Part shown: positions 1 to 5,876 of the stretch, piece after piece
Layout of the letters: each line of letters begins with the position of its first letter
Numbering within the stretch: position 1 is the stretch's first letter
Source: Eubacteriales bacterium
GTDB lineage: Bacteria > Bacillota > Clostridia > Christensenellales > CAG-138
Direction of reading: 5' to 3'
Assembly (NCBI GenBank): GCA_028703645.1
Contig: JAQVML010000022.1
Coordinates: 1-9,949 of the forward strand
Length of the DNA stretch: 9,949 bases
Translations under genes and position numbers: made by a program
The notes under the pieces: model-generated
What the model was told of the DNA's origin: nothing
Databases searched by the model: none
The model's input: only the letters and a program-made list of their open reading frames with translations

Positions 1-604
1 CTAAAAAGATTCGCATCGGTTTACCGAGTAGATAGATCGAGCGCAGGAACTTTTTGAGCCAGGCAAGAAAGCGCTGCTTCAGCGATTTCTTTTTGCCGGG
101 TTTCTTGCCGTTTCCGTTGCCGCCGCTGGTTCCGTTGCCGTTGCCAAAACCGTTGCCGCCGCTCTTTGTGCTTTTGTTGGGCGTATGAATCTTTGTGCCG
201 CTGCTTTTCTCGTATCGAGCTCCACCGGCACCGTTTGCGTAACCGTTTTGCTTTGCCGCGCCATAGTTGGTGCGGTAGCTCTGCTCCCCGCCGGATGCTG
301 AAGCTCGCGGCGAAGCGTCGTTCGTGGAAGATCGCGGCGCTTGATAGCCGGAATATGTGTTGTTCCGATAGGCGTCGTTTCTGCCGGTTCCAGTCGGTGT
401 GGCAGAGGCGTAGACTGCGCGATTATTCTGCTGTTGATATGGGTAGGAACCAGTGGCACCATTCGCGCGCGGCGGATAGGAATTCGTGTAACATGCATAG
501 CCTTGCGGTTGCTGCGGTCTACTAGTAACGGATCCGTTGCCATAAAGCCCCGAATCCGCTGCTGCGTTTTTATTTGAAAGCGAACCATAGTCGTTTACGT
601 TCAT
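1..604 (-). CDS. Low-complexity, basic N-terminal part of an unidentified protein (C-terminus beyond left edge)
   Basis: I do not recognise this gene. The minus frame starting at the ATG at 604-602 is open for 201 codons to the window edge, so the C-terminus is missing. The start is set by AGGAG (611-615) six bases upstream and a plausible promoter just above it. Residues 1-147 are rich in Asn, Ser, Tyr, Gln, Gly and Ala with scattered Arg and no recognisable fold. Residues 148-166 are a Gly/Asn tract built from near-hexameric DNA repeats. Residues 167-188 are strongly basic (KKPGKKK, then KQRFLAWLKKFLR), and 189-201 are mildly hydrophobic. There is no signal peptide at the N-terminus. A disordered cytoplasmic tail leading through a basic patch to a membrane segment, as in some penicillin-binding or LytR-type proteins, is one possibility but is only inference. 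Codon-like composition and the ribosome site make it a real gene; the function is open. Confidence 0.82.
   Translation of the reverse strand, partial: MNVNDYGSLSNKNAAADSGLYGNGSVTSRPQQPQGYACYTNSYPPRANGATGSYPYQQQNNRAVYASATPTGTGRNDAYRNNTYSGYQAPRSSTNDASPRASASGGEQSYRTNYGAAKQNGYANGAGGARYEKSSGTKIHTPNKSTKSGGNGFGNGNGTSGGNGNGKKPGKKKSLKQRFLAWLKKFLRSIYLLGKPMRIFL
101..160. repeat. Short GGCAAC-type repeat tract coding a Gly/Asn run
   Basis: The octamer ccgttgcc occurs at 114-121, 132-139, 138-145 and 150-157. All offsets are multiples of six, with degenerate copies between them. On the coding (minus) strand this is a run of Gly-Asn codon pairs within the protein at 1-604. The tract is in frame and looks like an expandable minisatellite; expansion or contraction by six bases would add or remove one Gly-Asn pair. 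Confidence 0.6.
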
Positions 605-621
605 AGTATTCTCCTGGAAAA

Positions 622-650
622 ATTCTACGAAACGCGCAGACAATTTGCAA
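622..650 (-). promoter_or_regulatory. Putative sigma-A promoter for the low-complexity protein gene
   Basis: On the minus strand, TTGCAA (645-650) and TAGAAT (622-627) are separated by exactly 17 bases. The -10 box matches consensus in 5 of 6 positions and the -35 box in 4 of 6. The -10 lies 17 bases above the ATG at 604, so the leader would be only about 10-14 nt and would begin just before the AGGAG ribosome site. The region above it (650-720) is AT-rich. Confidence 0.5.
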
Positions 651-768
651 TAGCAATCTAAATATTGTAATACATTGTTCAAGATTGCATATTGATATAC
701 AACATATGGTATTATTCGCCACGTTGAAATACATTCTTGTTGTCTGAATTATGACCGTAAAAAGTCTT

Positions 769-810
769 TTTAAACAAAATTGCGCGCCTCGGCAAATTCG
801 AAGCGCGCAA
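769..810 (-). terminator. Rho-independent terminator downstream of the ECF S-component gene
   Basis: TTGCGCGC (780-787) pairs with GCGCGCAA (803-810), giving an 8-bp GC-rich stem. After one mismatch the stem can extend by three or four further pairs (789-792 with 798-801). Read on the minus strand the stem is followed by TTTTGTTT. It lies 78 bases past the stop codon of the gene ending at 888, in the right orientation. Confidence 0.65.
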
Positions 811-887
811 CGAAGGTAAATCTACGATATTGGTAAACAACAAGTGTTGTTTTTTTCGGTAAATAGAGCGGTTAATGGATCGGTTTC

Positions 888-1688
888 TTACTTTCCAATC
901 GCGTTGACGGCGGCCTGCATGACCGCGGTCGGCGTCGTTTCCGCATTTTCCACGCGCACAAACGGCTTGTCTTTGGGGATATAGCTCTCGCGTTGCGACT
1001 CGTTGAGCTTATCGTATGCGGTTTTATCGTCGATCACGACGATCCGCGCCATGATCCCCTGCACCGAGAGCATGTCTCCCGCCCGCTTGATCAAATCCGT
1101 CTCGGAGCGTGCCGACAAGAGCACCACATCCGGCCCGTTCTTCGGCTCGCGCAAAATCTCCGCGCAGATGGGCAGAACGGCATTTTGACGATCGAACAAT
1201 TTTGTTTTAAGCAGCATAACGCCGACGATGGTCGCAATCACCGCGCCAATGAGACACTGCAACGTGTTAAACAGAATGTTCGGAATCGCGCTTACTGCGC
1301 CGTAAAGCAGCAGTTCGTAGAGAAAATATCCCACGGGAACGATCAGCGCCGCCAGATAGAGCGCCGCAAAGCGAATTTTCTTTTCTGTTTTTGTAAACAA
1401 AAGACCTGCGATCAGCGCAACCAGCCCCTTGATTACAAACGTTGCCGGCGCATAGATCGTGTATCCCAACAGCACGTCGGAGAGCGCGGAAGCAGCGCCC
1501 GCGCAGAGCGCGCCCCAGCCGCCGCCCAGCAGCATGCCCGCGAGCAGCACGCCCATATCGCCTAAGTTGATGTATCCGACGCCGCCGGGAATCGGAATCG
1601 AGACAAGCGTCGTCAGCAGCACGATACTGGCCGCGAGCACGCCCGCCGTCGTCAACTGCCGAATCGATTGCGCTTGTTTGGTTTGCAT
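888..1688 (-). CDS. ECF transporter S-component (COG4720/HmpT-like) with transketolase C-terminal-like domain
   Basis: This is a 266-residue membrane protein. Residues 1-165 match the S-component (substrate-binding subunit) of energy-coupling factor vitamin transporters, COG4720/PF07155 type. The signs are about six hydrophobic helices and the typical GGVGYINLGDMGVLLAGM stretch (35-52), followed by a Gly/Ala-rich GGGWGALCAGAASALSD segment. Such subunits capture a vitamin or precursor and dock onto the shared EcfA/A'/T module, which is not encoded here. The substrate cannot be read from sequence; relatives suggest riboflavin, thiamine or hydroxymethylpyrimidine. Residues 183-250 are soluble and resemble the C-terminal domain of transketolase: PDVVLLSARSE, then GIMARIVVID, AYDKL, RESYIP. 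Normal S-components end near residue 180, so this is a fusion. The start at 1688 is chosen because GGAGG (1697-1701) lies eight bases upstream; an in-frame extension to 1814 would begin at or before the transcription start. Confidence 0.9.
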   Translation of the reverse strand: MQTKQAQSIRQLTTAGVLAASIVLLTTLVSIPIPGGVGYINLGDMGVLLAGMLLGGGWGALCAGAASALSDVLLGYTIYAPATFVIKGLVALIAGLLFTKTEKKIRFAALYLAALIVPVGYFLYELLLYGAVSAIPNILFNTLQCLIGAVIATIVGVMLLKTKLFDRQNAVLPICAEILREPKNGPDVVLLSARSETDLIKRAGDMLSVQGIMARIVVIDDKTAYDKLNESQRESYIPKDKPFVRVENAETTPTAVMQAAVNAIGK

Positions 1689-1696
1689 GATGAGTA

Positions 1697-1701
1697 CCTC
1701 C
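1697..1701 (-). promoter_or_regulatory. Ribosome binding site that fixes the S-component start
   Basis: GGAGG on the minus strand lies eight bases before the ATG at 1688. No comparable site precedes the longer in-frame start at 1814, so the shorter 266-residue protein is preferred. Confidence 0.85.
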
Positions 1702-1717
1702 GTGTGGTCACTCCGGC

Positions 1718-1740
1718 CCGAATTGGGTCTTCCCTTTCGG
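1718..1740 (-). promoter_or_regulatory. Nested hairpin in the ECF S-component leader
   Basis: CCGAA (1736-1740 on the minus strand) pairs with TTCGG (1718-1722), and inside it GGG (1732-1734) pairs with CCC (1725-1727) around an AAGA loop. It lies in the ~110-nt leader between the promoter and the ribosome site. No U-run follows, so it is not a terminator by itself. I could not match the leader to the FMN, TPP, preQ1 or folate riboswitch consensus by eye. A regulatory role is inference. Confidence 0.4.
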
Positions 1741-1803
1741 ATCAGAATGGATTGCTGTGTCTCCCAATGGATAAAAAGCAAAGCGGATAGACCAGCTTTT
1801 CTT

Positions 1804-1831
1804 ATTATAAACACTGTGCGGTAAAACGCAA
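1804..1831 (-). promoter_or_regulatory. Promoter of the ECF S-component gene
   Basis: On the minus strand TTGCGT (1826-1831), a 16-base spacer and a perfect TATAAT (1804-1809). The predicted transcript starts near 1797, giving a leader of about 110 nt before the ATG at 1688. It lies only about 30 bases past the stop codon of the upstream EamA gene, so the S-component can be transcribed independently. Confidence 0.65.
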
Positions 1832-1836
1832 CCTAC

Positions 1837-1857
1837 GATCGCCTGTATCTCGCGATC
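1837..1857 (-). terminator. Weak hairpin after the EamA gene
   Basis: GATCGC (1837-1842) and GCGATC (1852-1857) form a 6-bp inverted repeat with a 9-base loop just past the EamA stop codon. The minus strand does not continue with a clean U-run, so termination here would be partial at best, and some read-through into the S-component gene is likely. Confidence 0.25.
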
Positions 1858-1862
1858 TGTAA

Positions 1863-2843
1863 TCAATCCTTCTGCTGCGGCAGCGTGGATGGACTTCCTT
1901 GCAATTCTAAACTCGAGACAGGCTCCGTCACCGCGTCCGCCTTCGTTTTTCTGACGCTGAGCATAACGCCAAAGATGACGATTGCGCCGCCGATGACCTT
2001 CCTTAGCGTCACCTGCTCACCCAACAGCAACCAGGAGAAGAATACGCCGATGATCGGCATGAGGTTGAGCATTGAGGTGATCGTGCTCGGCGCCATGGTC
2101 TTGAGTCCGCGATTGTAGAGCAGATAGGCAATGACCGAACAGAACACGCCAAGGAACATCATCATCGAAAACGAGAGCAGCGTCGGTTGCCGCCACTGTC
2201 CACGCTCCAGCAGCGCCAACGGCAGAAGAAATATCGTTCCGAAGAGCGTTGAATAAAACTGTAGCGTGATTGGCGGGTAATGGTTGACCACGCTCTTCAT
2301 CATGAAATTGTAGACCGCCCAGCCGATGCCGGCGATGATGAAGAGTATGATTCCCAGCAGTTCGCCTTGCACACGGGATTCCGATTTGACATACGATAAA
2401 ATGACCACGCCGACGATGGCGATGAGTATCGCGACGATCTTGATCGCGCTAAGCTTCTTTTTATAGATCAAGCTTTCCATCAACAGCGTAATGATCGGGT
2501 AAGATGCGATGATCAGCGTCGCGCTGGAAGCGCTCGTCCACTGCATGGCGATGTTTTGCAGCACGGCGTAGAGAAAGATGCCGGTCAGTCCGCAGATCGC
2601 AACCGTGAGGATATCCTTCTTTTGCAGGCGAACGCGGTTTTTGGGTAGCAGCGTCAATCCACCGAGGATCACCGTCGCAACCAAAAATCGCACCACGGCG
2701 AGCGTCAGCGGCGGATAGGTTGCATAAGCAAATTTGATGGCGACAAAGGACGAGCCCCAAATGATGAGCGCGCCAAGTACGGAGAGAATGGAAGTCGCGT
2801 TGGATTGCTTTTGCTCAGACACAGTCATGTTCCCCTGACTCAT
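1863..2843 (-). CDS. EamA/DMT-superfamily transporter
   Basis: This is a 326-residue inner-membrane protein of the drug/metabolite transporter superfamily, with two EamA repeats of five helices each (about 17-150 and 161-297). Typical marks are IIWGSSFVAIKF (27-38) in the first helix, YPIITLLME (115-123), APSTITSMLNLMPIIGVFF (251-269) and LLLGEQVTLRKVIGGAIVIFG (272-292). Family members export amino acids, metabolites or drugs by secondary transport; the substrate cannot be inferred. Length is close to the usual ~300, with an extra charged C-terminal tail of about 30 residues (KTKADAV to QQKD). The start at 2843 has no clear ribosome site. The in-frame ATG at 2828 (residue 6) has AGGGG only three or four bases before it, so either start is possible. 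The gene is transcribed divergently from the MutS-like gene. Confidence 0.92.
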   Translation of the reverse strand: MSQGNMTVSEQKQSNATSILSVLGALIIWGSSFVAIKFAYATYPPLTLAVVRFLVATVILGGLTLLPKNRVRLQKKDILTVAICGLTGIFLYAVLQNIAMQWTSASSATLIIASYPIITLLMESLIYKKKLSAIKIVAILIAIVGVVILSYVKSESRVQGELLGIILFIIAGIGWAVYNFMMKSVVNHYPPITLQFYSTLFGTIFLLPLALLERGQWRQPTLLSFSMMMFLGVFCSVIAYLLYNRGLKTMAPSTITSMLNLMPIIGVFFSWLLLGEQVTLRKVIGGAIVIFGVMLSVRKTKADAVTEPVSSLELQGSPSTLPQQKD

Positions 2844-2857
2844 TTTTTTACGATAAA

Positions 2858-2871
2858 AAGCGATTACGCTT
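2858..2871. promoter_or_regulatory. Small palindrome between EamA promoter and start
   Basis: AAGCG (2858-2862) and CGCTT (2867-2871) are perfect inverted arms around a 4-base centre, 15 bases before the EamA start codon. On the minus strand TTT follows. It could be an operator or a short attenuating hairpin in the leader. Support is only the symmetry and the position. Confidence 0.3.
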
Positions 2872-2889
2872 ACTAGCGATAGTCAAATT

Positions 2890-2918
2890 ACCTTATTCCT
2901 TTTCACCGTAATTGTCAA
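2890..2918 (-). promoter_or_regulatory. Probable EamA promoter with consensus -35
   Basis: A perfect TTGACA lies on the minus strand at 2913-2918. The best -10 at a 17-base spacing is TAAGGT (2890-2895), which matches poorly (3 of 6), so the -10 assignment is uncertain. The site is 47 bases or more above the EamA start. Confidence 0.4.
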
Positions 2919-2977
2919 GAATTGTATATGATATATCGATCGTAATCTTGCACGATATTGCGCATTTTACAATTCTT
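2917..2977. repeat. Spaced 9-bp inverted repeat in the divergent region
   Basis: AAGAATTGT (2917-2925) is the exact reverse complement of ACAATTCTT (2969-2977). The 43 bases between are AT-rich and contain smaller symmetric arms around ATCGT/ACGAT (2939-2943 and 2951-2955). The left arm overlaps the -35 box assigned to EamA, so a bound regulator or a folded transcript could affect that promoter. Function is unknown. Confidence 0.4.
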
Positions 2978-3109
2978 AAAACAGCTCTCCCGAAGAAGCG
3001 CTGCCCTCCTCTCGGCGTGCACCATAGGAACGAACGTTAAAGCAACTTTCTTGTGTTGAACCGCTGGTTCCGTCGTTCTCTTTCGCAGTAGTCCGTTTGA
3101 TTTCAGCTG

Positions 3110-3118
3110 TGTTATACT
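3110..3118 (+). promoter_or_regulatory. Extended -10 promoter of the MutS-like gene
   Basis: TGT followed by TATACT (3113-3118) forms an extended -10 element. No good -35 box lies 16-18 bases upstream, which is usual for extended -10 promoters. A start near 3125 would leave a leader of about 25 nt carrying GGAGG at 3136-3140. Confidence 0.5.
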
Positions 3119-3135
3119 TCTTATTATTGTTGTTC

Positions 3136-3140
3136 GGAGG
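3136..3140 (+). promoter_or_regulatory. Ribosome binding site that fixes a TTG start
   Basis: GGAGG lies nine bases before TTG at 3150. A stop codon (TAG, 3141-3143) sits in frame just upstream and there is no in-frame ATG nearby, so the gene must start at TTG 3150, or less likely TTG 3153. Confidence 0.8.
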
Positions 3141-3149
3141 TAGCAAAGA

Positions 3150-4781
3150 TTGTTGATTGGATTTCTGTATTTTGGCGCGATCTTTGTTGTGGTTGGTTTA
3201 CTGGTGCTTGATATGGTCAGCACAAACCGTAAACGGATCCGTGCGCTAAAAAGTCAATTTGGTAATGCACCACGAGATTGCAATATAAACTTTGAAAGCA
3301 TTGATGCTTTTCATCGTGTGACTCATTCGAAATCTAGTCCTACCATTGATGACACGACATGGAACGATCTGGAAATGGATCGAATCTTTGAAAGGCTGGA
3401 CACTTGCTGCTCCTCCATCGGAGAGGAATATCTCTACGCAGTATTGCGTCGGCCTGAGGTCGAACCCGATCAACTTCTTGCCCGTGAAAAACTGATTCAG
3501 TATCTGGATGAAAACGAGGATACTCGATTCGCGATACAGATTGCTCTATTGAATATTGGAAAAGAACCCAACAACGGATTAGCACAATTACTTTCCGGCG
3601 ATGCTCCCGTGCGTCGCATTCGGCCGGAGGCGCTCATTTGGTTGCTTGCTGCATTGCCGATTCTCAGCGCGCTCCTGCTTTTTATCAGCATCAAGCTCGG
3701 CGTTGCCTTTATCCTCGTCTTTTCGATCATCAATTGCATCATTTATATACGAAACAAGTTAGGTCTGGAAGCGGACTTCATAACGCTTCGTTACTTTACT
3801 TCCATGATAAACGGCTGCAACGCCTTGTGTAAGAAGAAGTTTGCCGGTTGGAGTGCATTTGTCGCTCCTCTTCAAATGCATCTGCGCCCCTTTCAGAAGG
3901 TCTCCGGAATCATGACAAGCACCTATGTGACCAAGCAAGCCTCATTCGAACTCCAAGCGCTCACAGGCTTTTTTCAGATGATATTTCTGACCGAAATCCG
4001 AAATTATAACCGCATCATGCGCTCTGTAGCAAGCAATAGAGAATCGTTGCGAAACTTGTTTATTGAACTAGGTGAAATCGAAACCGCTATCAGCGTGCTA
4101 TCCTATCGCAAAAGCTTCCCAAATACTTGTATCCCAACGTTCACCGACAGGAACCAGATTGTTTTTCAGGGTCTTGTTCATCCGCTTATGCCGCAGGCGG
4201 TGCCAAACAGCGGCAAGCTCGATCGCGGCGCCTTGATTACCGGCAGCAATGCGACAGGCAAATCAACGTTTATTAAGGCTCTTGCGGTAAATGGAATCTT
4301 GGCGACAACGATTTATACTTGCAATGCTACTTACTTTGAAACGCGTCCCTTGTTGGTGATAACGTCGATGGCGTTGCGCGACAACATGCTTTCGGGTGAA
4401 AGCTATTTTGTCGTCGAGATCAAGTCCATTCAACGCTTGCTCAAAGCAATCGAACAAACGGACTGCGTCTGCTATATCGACGAAATCCTGCGCGGCACCA
4501 ATACGCCGGAGAGAATTGCAGCATCCACCGCAATTCTCAAATATATTGCGCGAAAGCAGTGTTTATGCGTTGTGGCGTCTCACGATATCGAGTTGAGTGA
4601 ACTGCTCCGCGATCACTATAATCTATATCATTTTTCCGAAACAATCACCGGCGACACCATCCGGTTTGATTACCAGTTGAAAGCTGGTCCATCGACAACG
4701 CACAATGCGATAGAACTGCTGCGCATTATGGGTATTCCTTCGGATATTATCGTTGATGCGGAGAGCAGTTTCAACCGTTAG
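3150..4781 (+). CDS. Membrane-anchored MutS-family ATPase (not canonical mismatch repair)
   Basis: This is a 543-residue protein whose C-terminal third is a MutS-type ATPase. Walker A is GSNATGKST (365-373), Walker B CVCYIDE (439-445) is followed by ILRGTNTPERIAAST (the MutS dimer-interface signature), then SHD (477-479) and a terminal GPSTTHNAIELLRIMGIP helix (513-530). Residues 1-22 form one hydrophobic helix and 161-200 one or two more, so the protein should sit in the membrane with the ATPase in the cytoplasm. The mismatch-binding and connector domains of MutS (~850 residues) are missing, as are the Smr and KOW parts of MutS2. Residues 50-150 and 205-330 are helical and replace the lever/clamp. 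Such truncated MutS-related proteins are known in Firmicutes without an assigned function. The start is TTG with GGAGG nine bases upstream. Sampled GC is about 40-52%, lower than the following genes. Confidence 0.85.
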   Translation: MLIGFLYFGAIFVVVGLLVLDMVSTNRKRIRALKSQFGNAPRDCNINFESIDAFHRVTHSKSSPTIDDTTWNDLEMDRIFERLDTCCSSIGEEYLYAVLRRPEVEPDQLLAREKLIQYLDENEDTRFAIQIALLNIGKEPNNGLAQLLSGDAPVRRIRPEALIWLLAALPILSALLLFISIKLGVAFILVFSIINCIIYIRNKLGLEADFITLRYFTSMINGCNALCKKKFAGWSAFVAPLQMHLRPFQKVSGIMTSTYVTKQASFELQALTGFFQMIFLTEIRNYNRIMRSVASNRESLRNLFIELGEIETAISVLSYRKSFPNTCIPTFTDRNQIVFQGLVHPLMPQAVPNSGKLDRGALITGSNATGKSTFIKALAVNGILATTIYTCNATYFETRPLLVITSMALRDNMLSGESYFVVEIKSIQRLLKAIEQTDCVCYIDEILRGTNTPERIAASTAILKYIARKQCLCVVASHDIELSELLRDHYNLYHFSETITGDTIRFDYQLKAGPSTTHNAIELLRIMGIPSDIIVDAESSFNR

Positions 4782-4821
4782 GGTTGTAGGAAGAGTAGCG
4801 GATCATATTAATTTCGCCCAT

Positions 4822-4855
4822 AAAAAGAGCAACTCCCCCGAAGGAGAGCTGCTCT
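4822..4855 (-). terminator. Rho-independent terminator of the scaffold-GGGtGRT operon
   Basis: On the minus strand AGAGCA plus CTCC pair with GGAG plus TGCTCT around a small internal bulge and a TTCG-type tetraloop, and the stem runs straight into TTTTT (4822-4826). It begins 14 bases past the GGGtGRT stop codon. On the plus strand no U-run follows, so it would not efficiently stop the converging MutS-like transcript. Confidence 0.88.
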
Positions 4856-4868
4856 GAGTTACTGTTGC

Positions 4869-5864
4869 TTACTTCGCCTGCGCGATGGCAACCGCAACAG
4901 CGACCGTAGCGCCAACCATCGGGTTGTTGCCCATGCCGATGAGGCCCATCATCTCGACGTGCGCCGGAACGGACGAAGAGCCCGCAAACTGCGCATCGGA
5001 GTGCATACGGCCCATCGTATCGGTCATGCCGTAGGACGCGGGGCCCGCCGCCATGTTGTCCGGATGCAGGGTGCGGCCCGTGCCGCCGCCGCTCGCCACG
5101 GAGAAATACTTCTTGCCGTGCTCGATGCACCACTTTTTATAGGTGCCCGCGACCGGATGCTGGAAGCGCGTCGGGTTCGTGGAGTTACCGGTGATGGAAA
5201 CGTCCACGTTCTCATGCCGCATGATGGCGACGCCTTCGTTCACATCGTCCGCGCCGTAGCAGCGAACCTTTGCGCGGTCGCCGTCGGAGAAGGACTTCGT
5301 CTTGGTGATCTCAAGCTTGCCGGTGTAATAGTCATATTCCGTCTCAAGATAGGTAAAGCCGTTGATGCGGGAGATGATATACGCCGCGTCCTTGCCAAGG
5401 CCGTTGAGGATAACCTGCAGGGGCTTGGTGCGGACTTTGTTCGCGGTCTTCGCGATGCCGATTGCGCCTTCTGCCGCGGCGAAGCTCTCGTGGCCCGCGA
5501 GGAAGCAGAAGCAATTGGTCTCTTCGCGTAGCAGCATGGCGGCAAGATTGCCGTGGCCTAAGCCCACTTCGCGCTGATCCGCAACCGAACCCGGAATGCA
5601 GAACGCCTGGAGTCCTAAGCCGATCGCTTCCGCCGCTTTGTCCGCGGTCGCAGCTCCGGTCTTGATGGCAATTGCCGCGCCGACCGTATATGCCCAGCAG
5701 GCGTTTTCAAACGCAATCGTCTGGATGCCGCGCACGATGCCGAACACGTCGATGCCCTTGCCATCGCAGATGGCTTTGGCTTCGTCGATGCCGTTGATGC
5801 CGTACTTTTTCAGCTCGGCGTTGATCTTATCGATTCTTCTTTCGTAACCTTCAAAAATAGCCAT
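4869..5864 (-). CDS. GGGtGRT family protein
   Basis: This is a 331-residue cytoplasmic protein of the GGGtGRT family, recognised by the eponymous GGGTGRT motif at 259-265, followed by LHPDNMAAGPASYGMTDTMG (266-285) and a Gly-rich hydrophobic end (GLIGMGNNPMVGATVAVAVA, 307-326). Other conserved-looking parts are PGSVADQREVGLGHGNLAAM (91-110) and FLAGHESFAAAEGAIGIAKT (121-140). Cysteines are at 33, 56, 89, 118, 120, 202 and 246. The biochemical role of this family is not established, but members are found beside an IscU/NifU-like scaffold, as here, so a part in iron-sulfur cluster handling is the natural inference. The ATG at 5864 has AAGGAGG five bases upstream, and that site overlaps the stop codon of the scaffold gene, so the two are translationally close. 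An in-frame extension to 5963 lies inside the scaffold gene and is not real. Confidence 0.93.
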   Translation of the reverse strand: MAIFEGYERRIDKINAELKKYGINGIDEAKAICDGKGIDVFGIVRGIQTIAFENACWAYTVGAAIAIKTGAATADKAAEAIGLGLQAFCIPGSVADQREVGLGHGNLAAMLLREETNCFCFLAGHESFAAAEGAIGIAKTANKVRTKPLQVILNGLGKDAAYIISRINGFTYLETEYDYYTGKLEITKTKSFSDGDRAKVRCYGADDVNEGVAIMRHENVDVSITGNSTNPTRFQHPVAGTYKKWCIEHGKKYFSVASGGGTGRTLHPDNMAAGPASYGMTDTMGRMHSDAQFAGSSSVPAHVEMMGLIGMGNNPMVGATVAVAVAIAQAK

Positions 5865-5869
5865 AGCTG

Positions 5870-5876
5870 CCTCCTT
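5870..5876 (-). promoter_or_regulatory. Ribosome binding site overlapping the scaffold stop codon
   Basis: AAGGAGG on the minus strand lies five bases before the GGGtGRT ATG and shares bases with the TAA (5875-5877) of the upstream gene. This supports translational coupling and fixes the start at 5864. Confidence 0.9.

Larger units (their letters stand above)
2844..3149. other. 306-base divergent intergenic region
   Basis: No gene is supported here. It holds the EamA promoter (near 2890-2918) and the MutS-like gene promoter (3110-3118). A 9-bp inverted repeat AAGAATTGT / ACAATTCTT lies at 2917-2925 and 2969-2977, and a smaller hairpin GAACC-GCT-GGTTC at 3058-3070. Frames across it are short and lack ribosome sites. 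Confidence 0.6.

Noticed and set aside
79..588. Arg/Thr-rich 169-codon frame on the minus strand
   Set aside because: It lies out of frame inside the 1-604 gene, which has the better ribosome site, a promoter and a coherent composition.
835..852. AAACAAC / GTTGTTT hairpin followed by T's on the plus strand
   Set aside because: There is no plus-strand gene upstream to terminate, and on the minus strand no U-run follows. The GC-rich hairpin at 780-810 is the better terminator.
1689..1814. N-terminal extension of the S-component to 1814
   Set aside because: No ribosome site precedes it, it overlaps the -10 box, and the extra residues do not look like the family. GGAGG at 1697 places the start at 1688.
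3050..3090. Possible T-box antiterminator (GAACCGCTGGTTCCG)
   Set aside because: It resembles the conserved T-box bulge only loosely, no specifier stem or terminator is visible, and the assigned promoter lies downstream of it. MutS-like genes are not known T-box targets.
2915..3223. 102-codon minus frame across the divergent region
   Set aside because: No ribosome site, it overlaps the start of the MutS-like gene and both promoters, and the sequence shows no family features.
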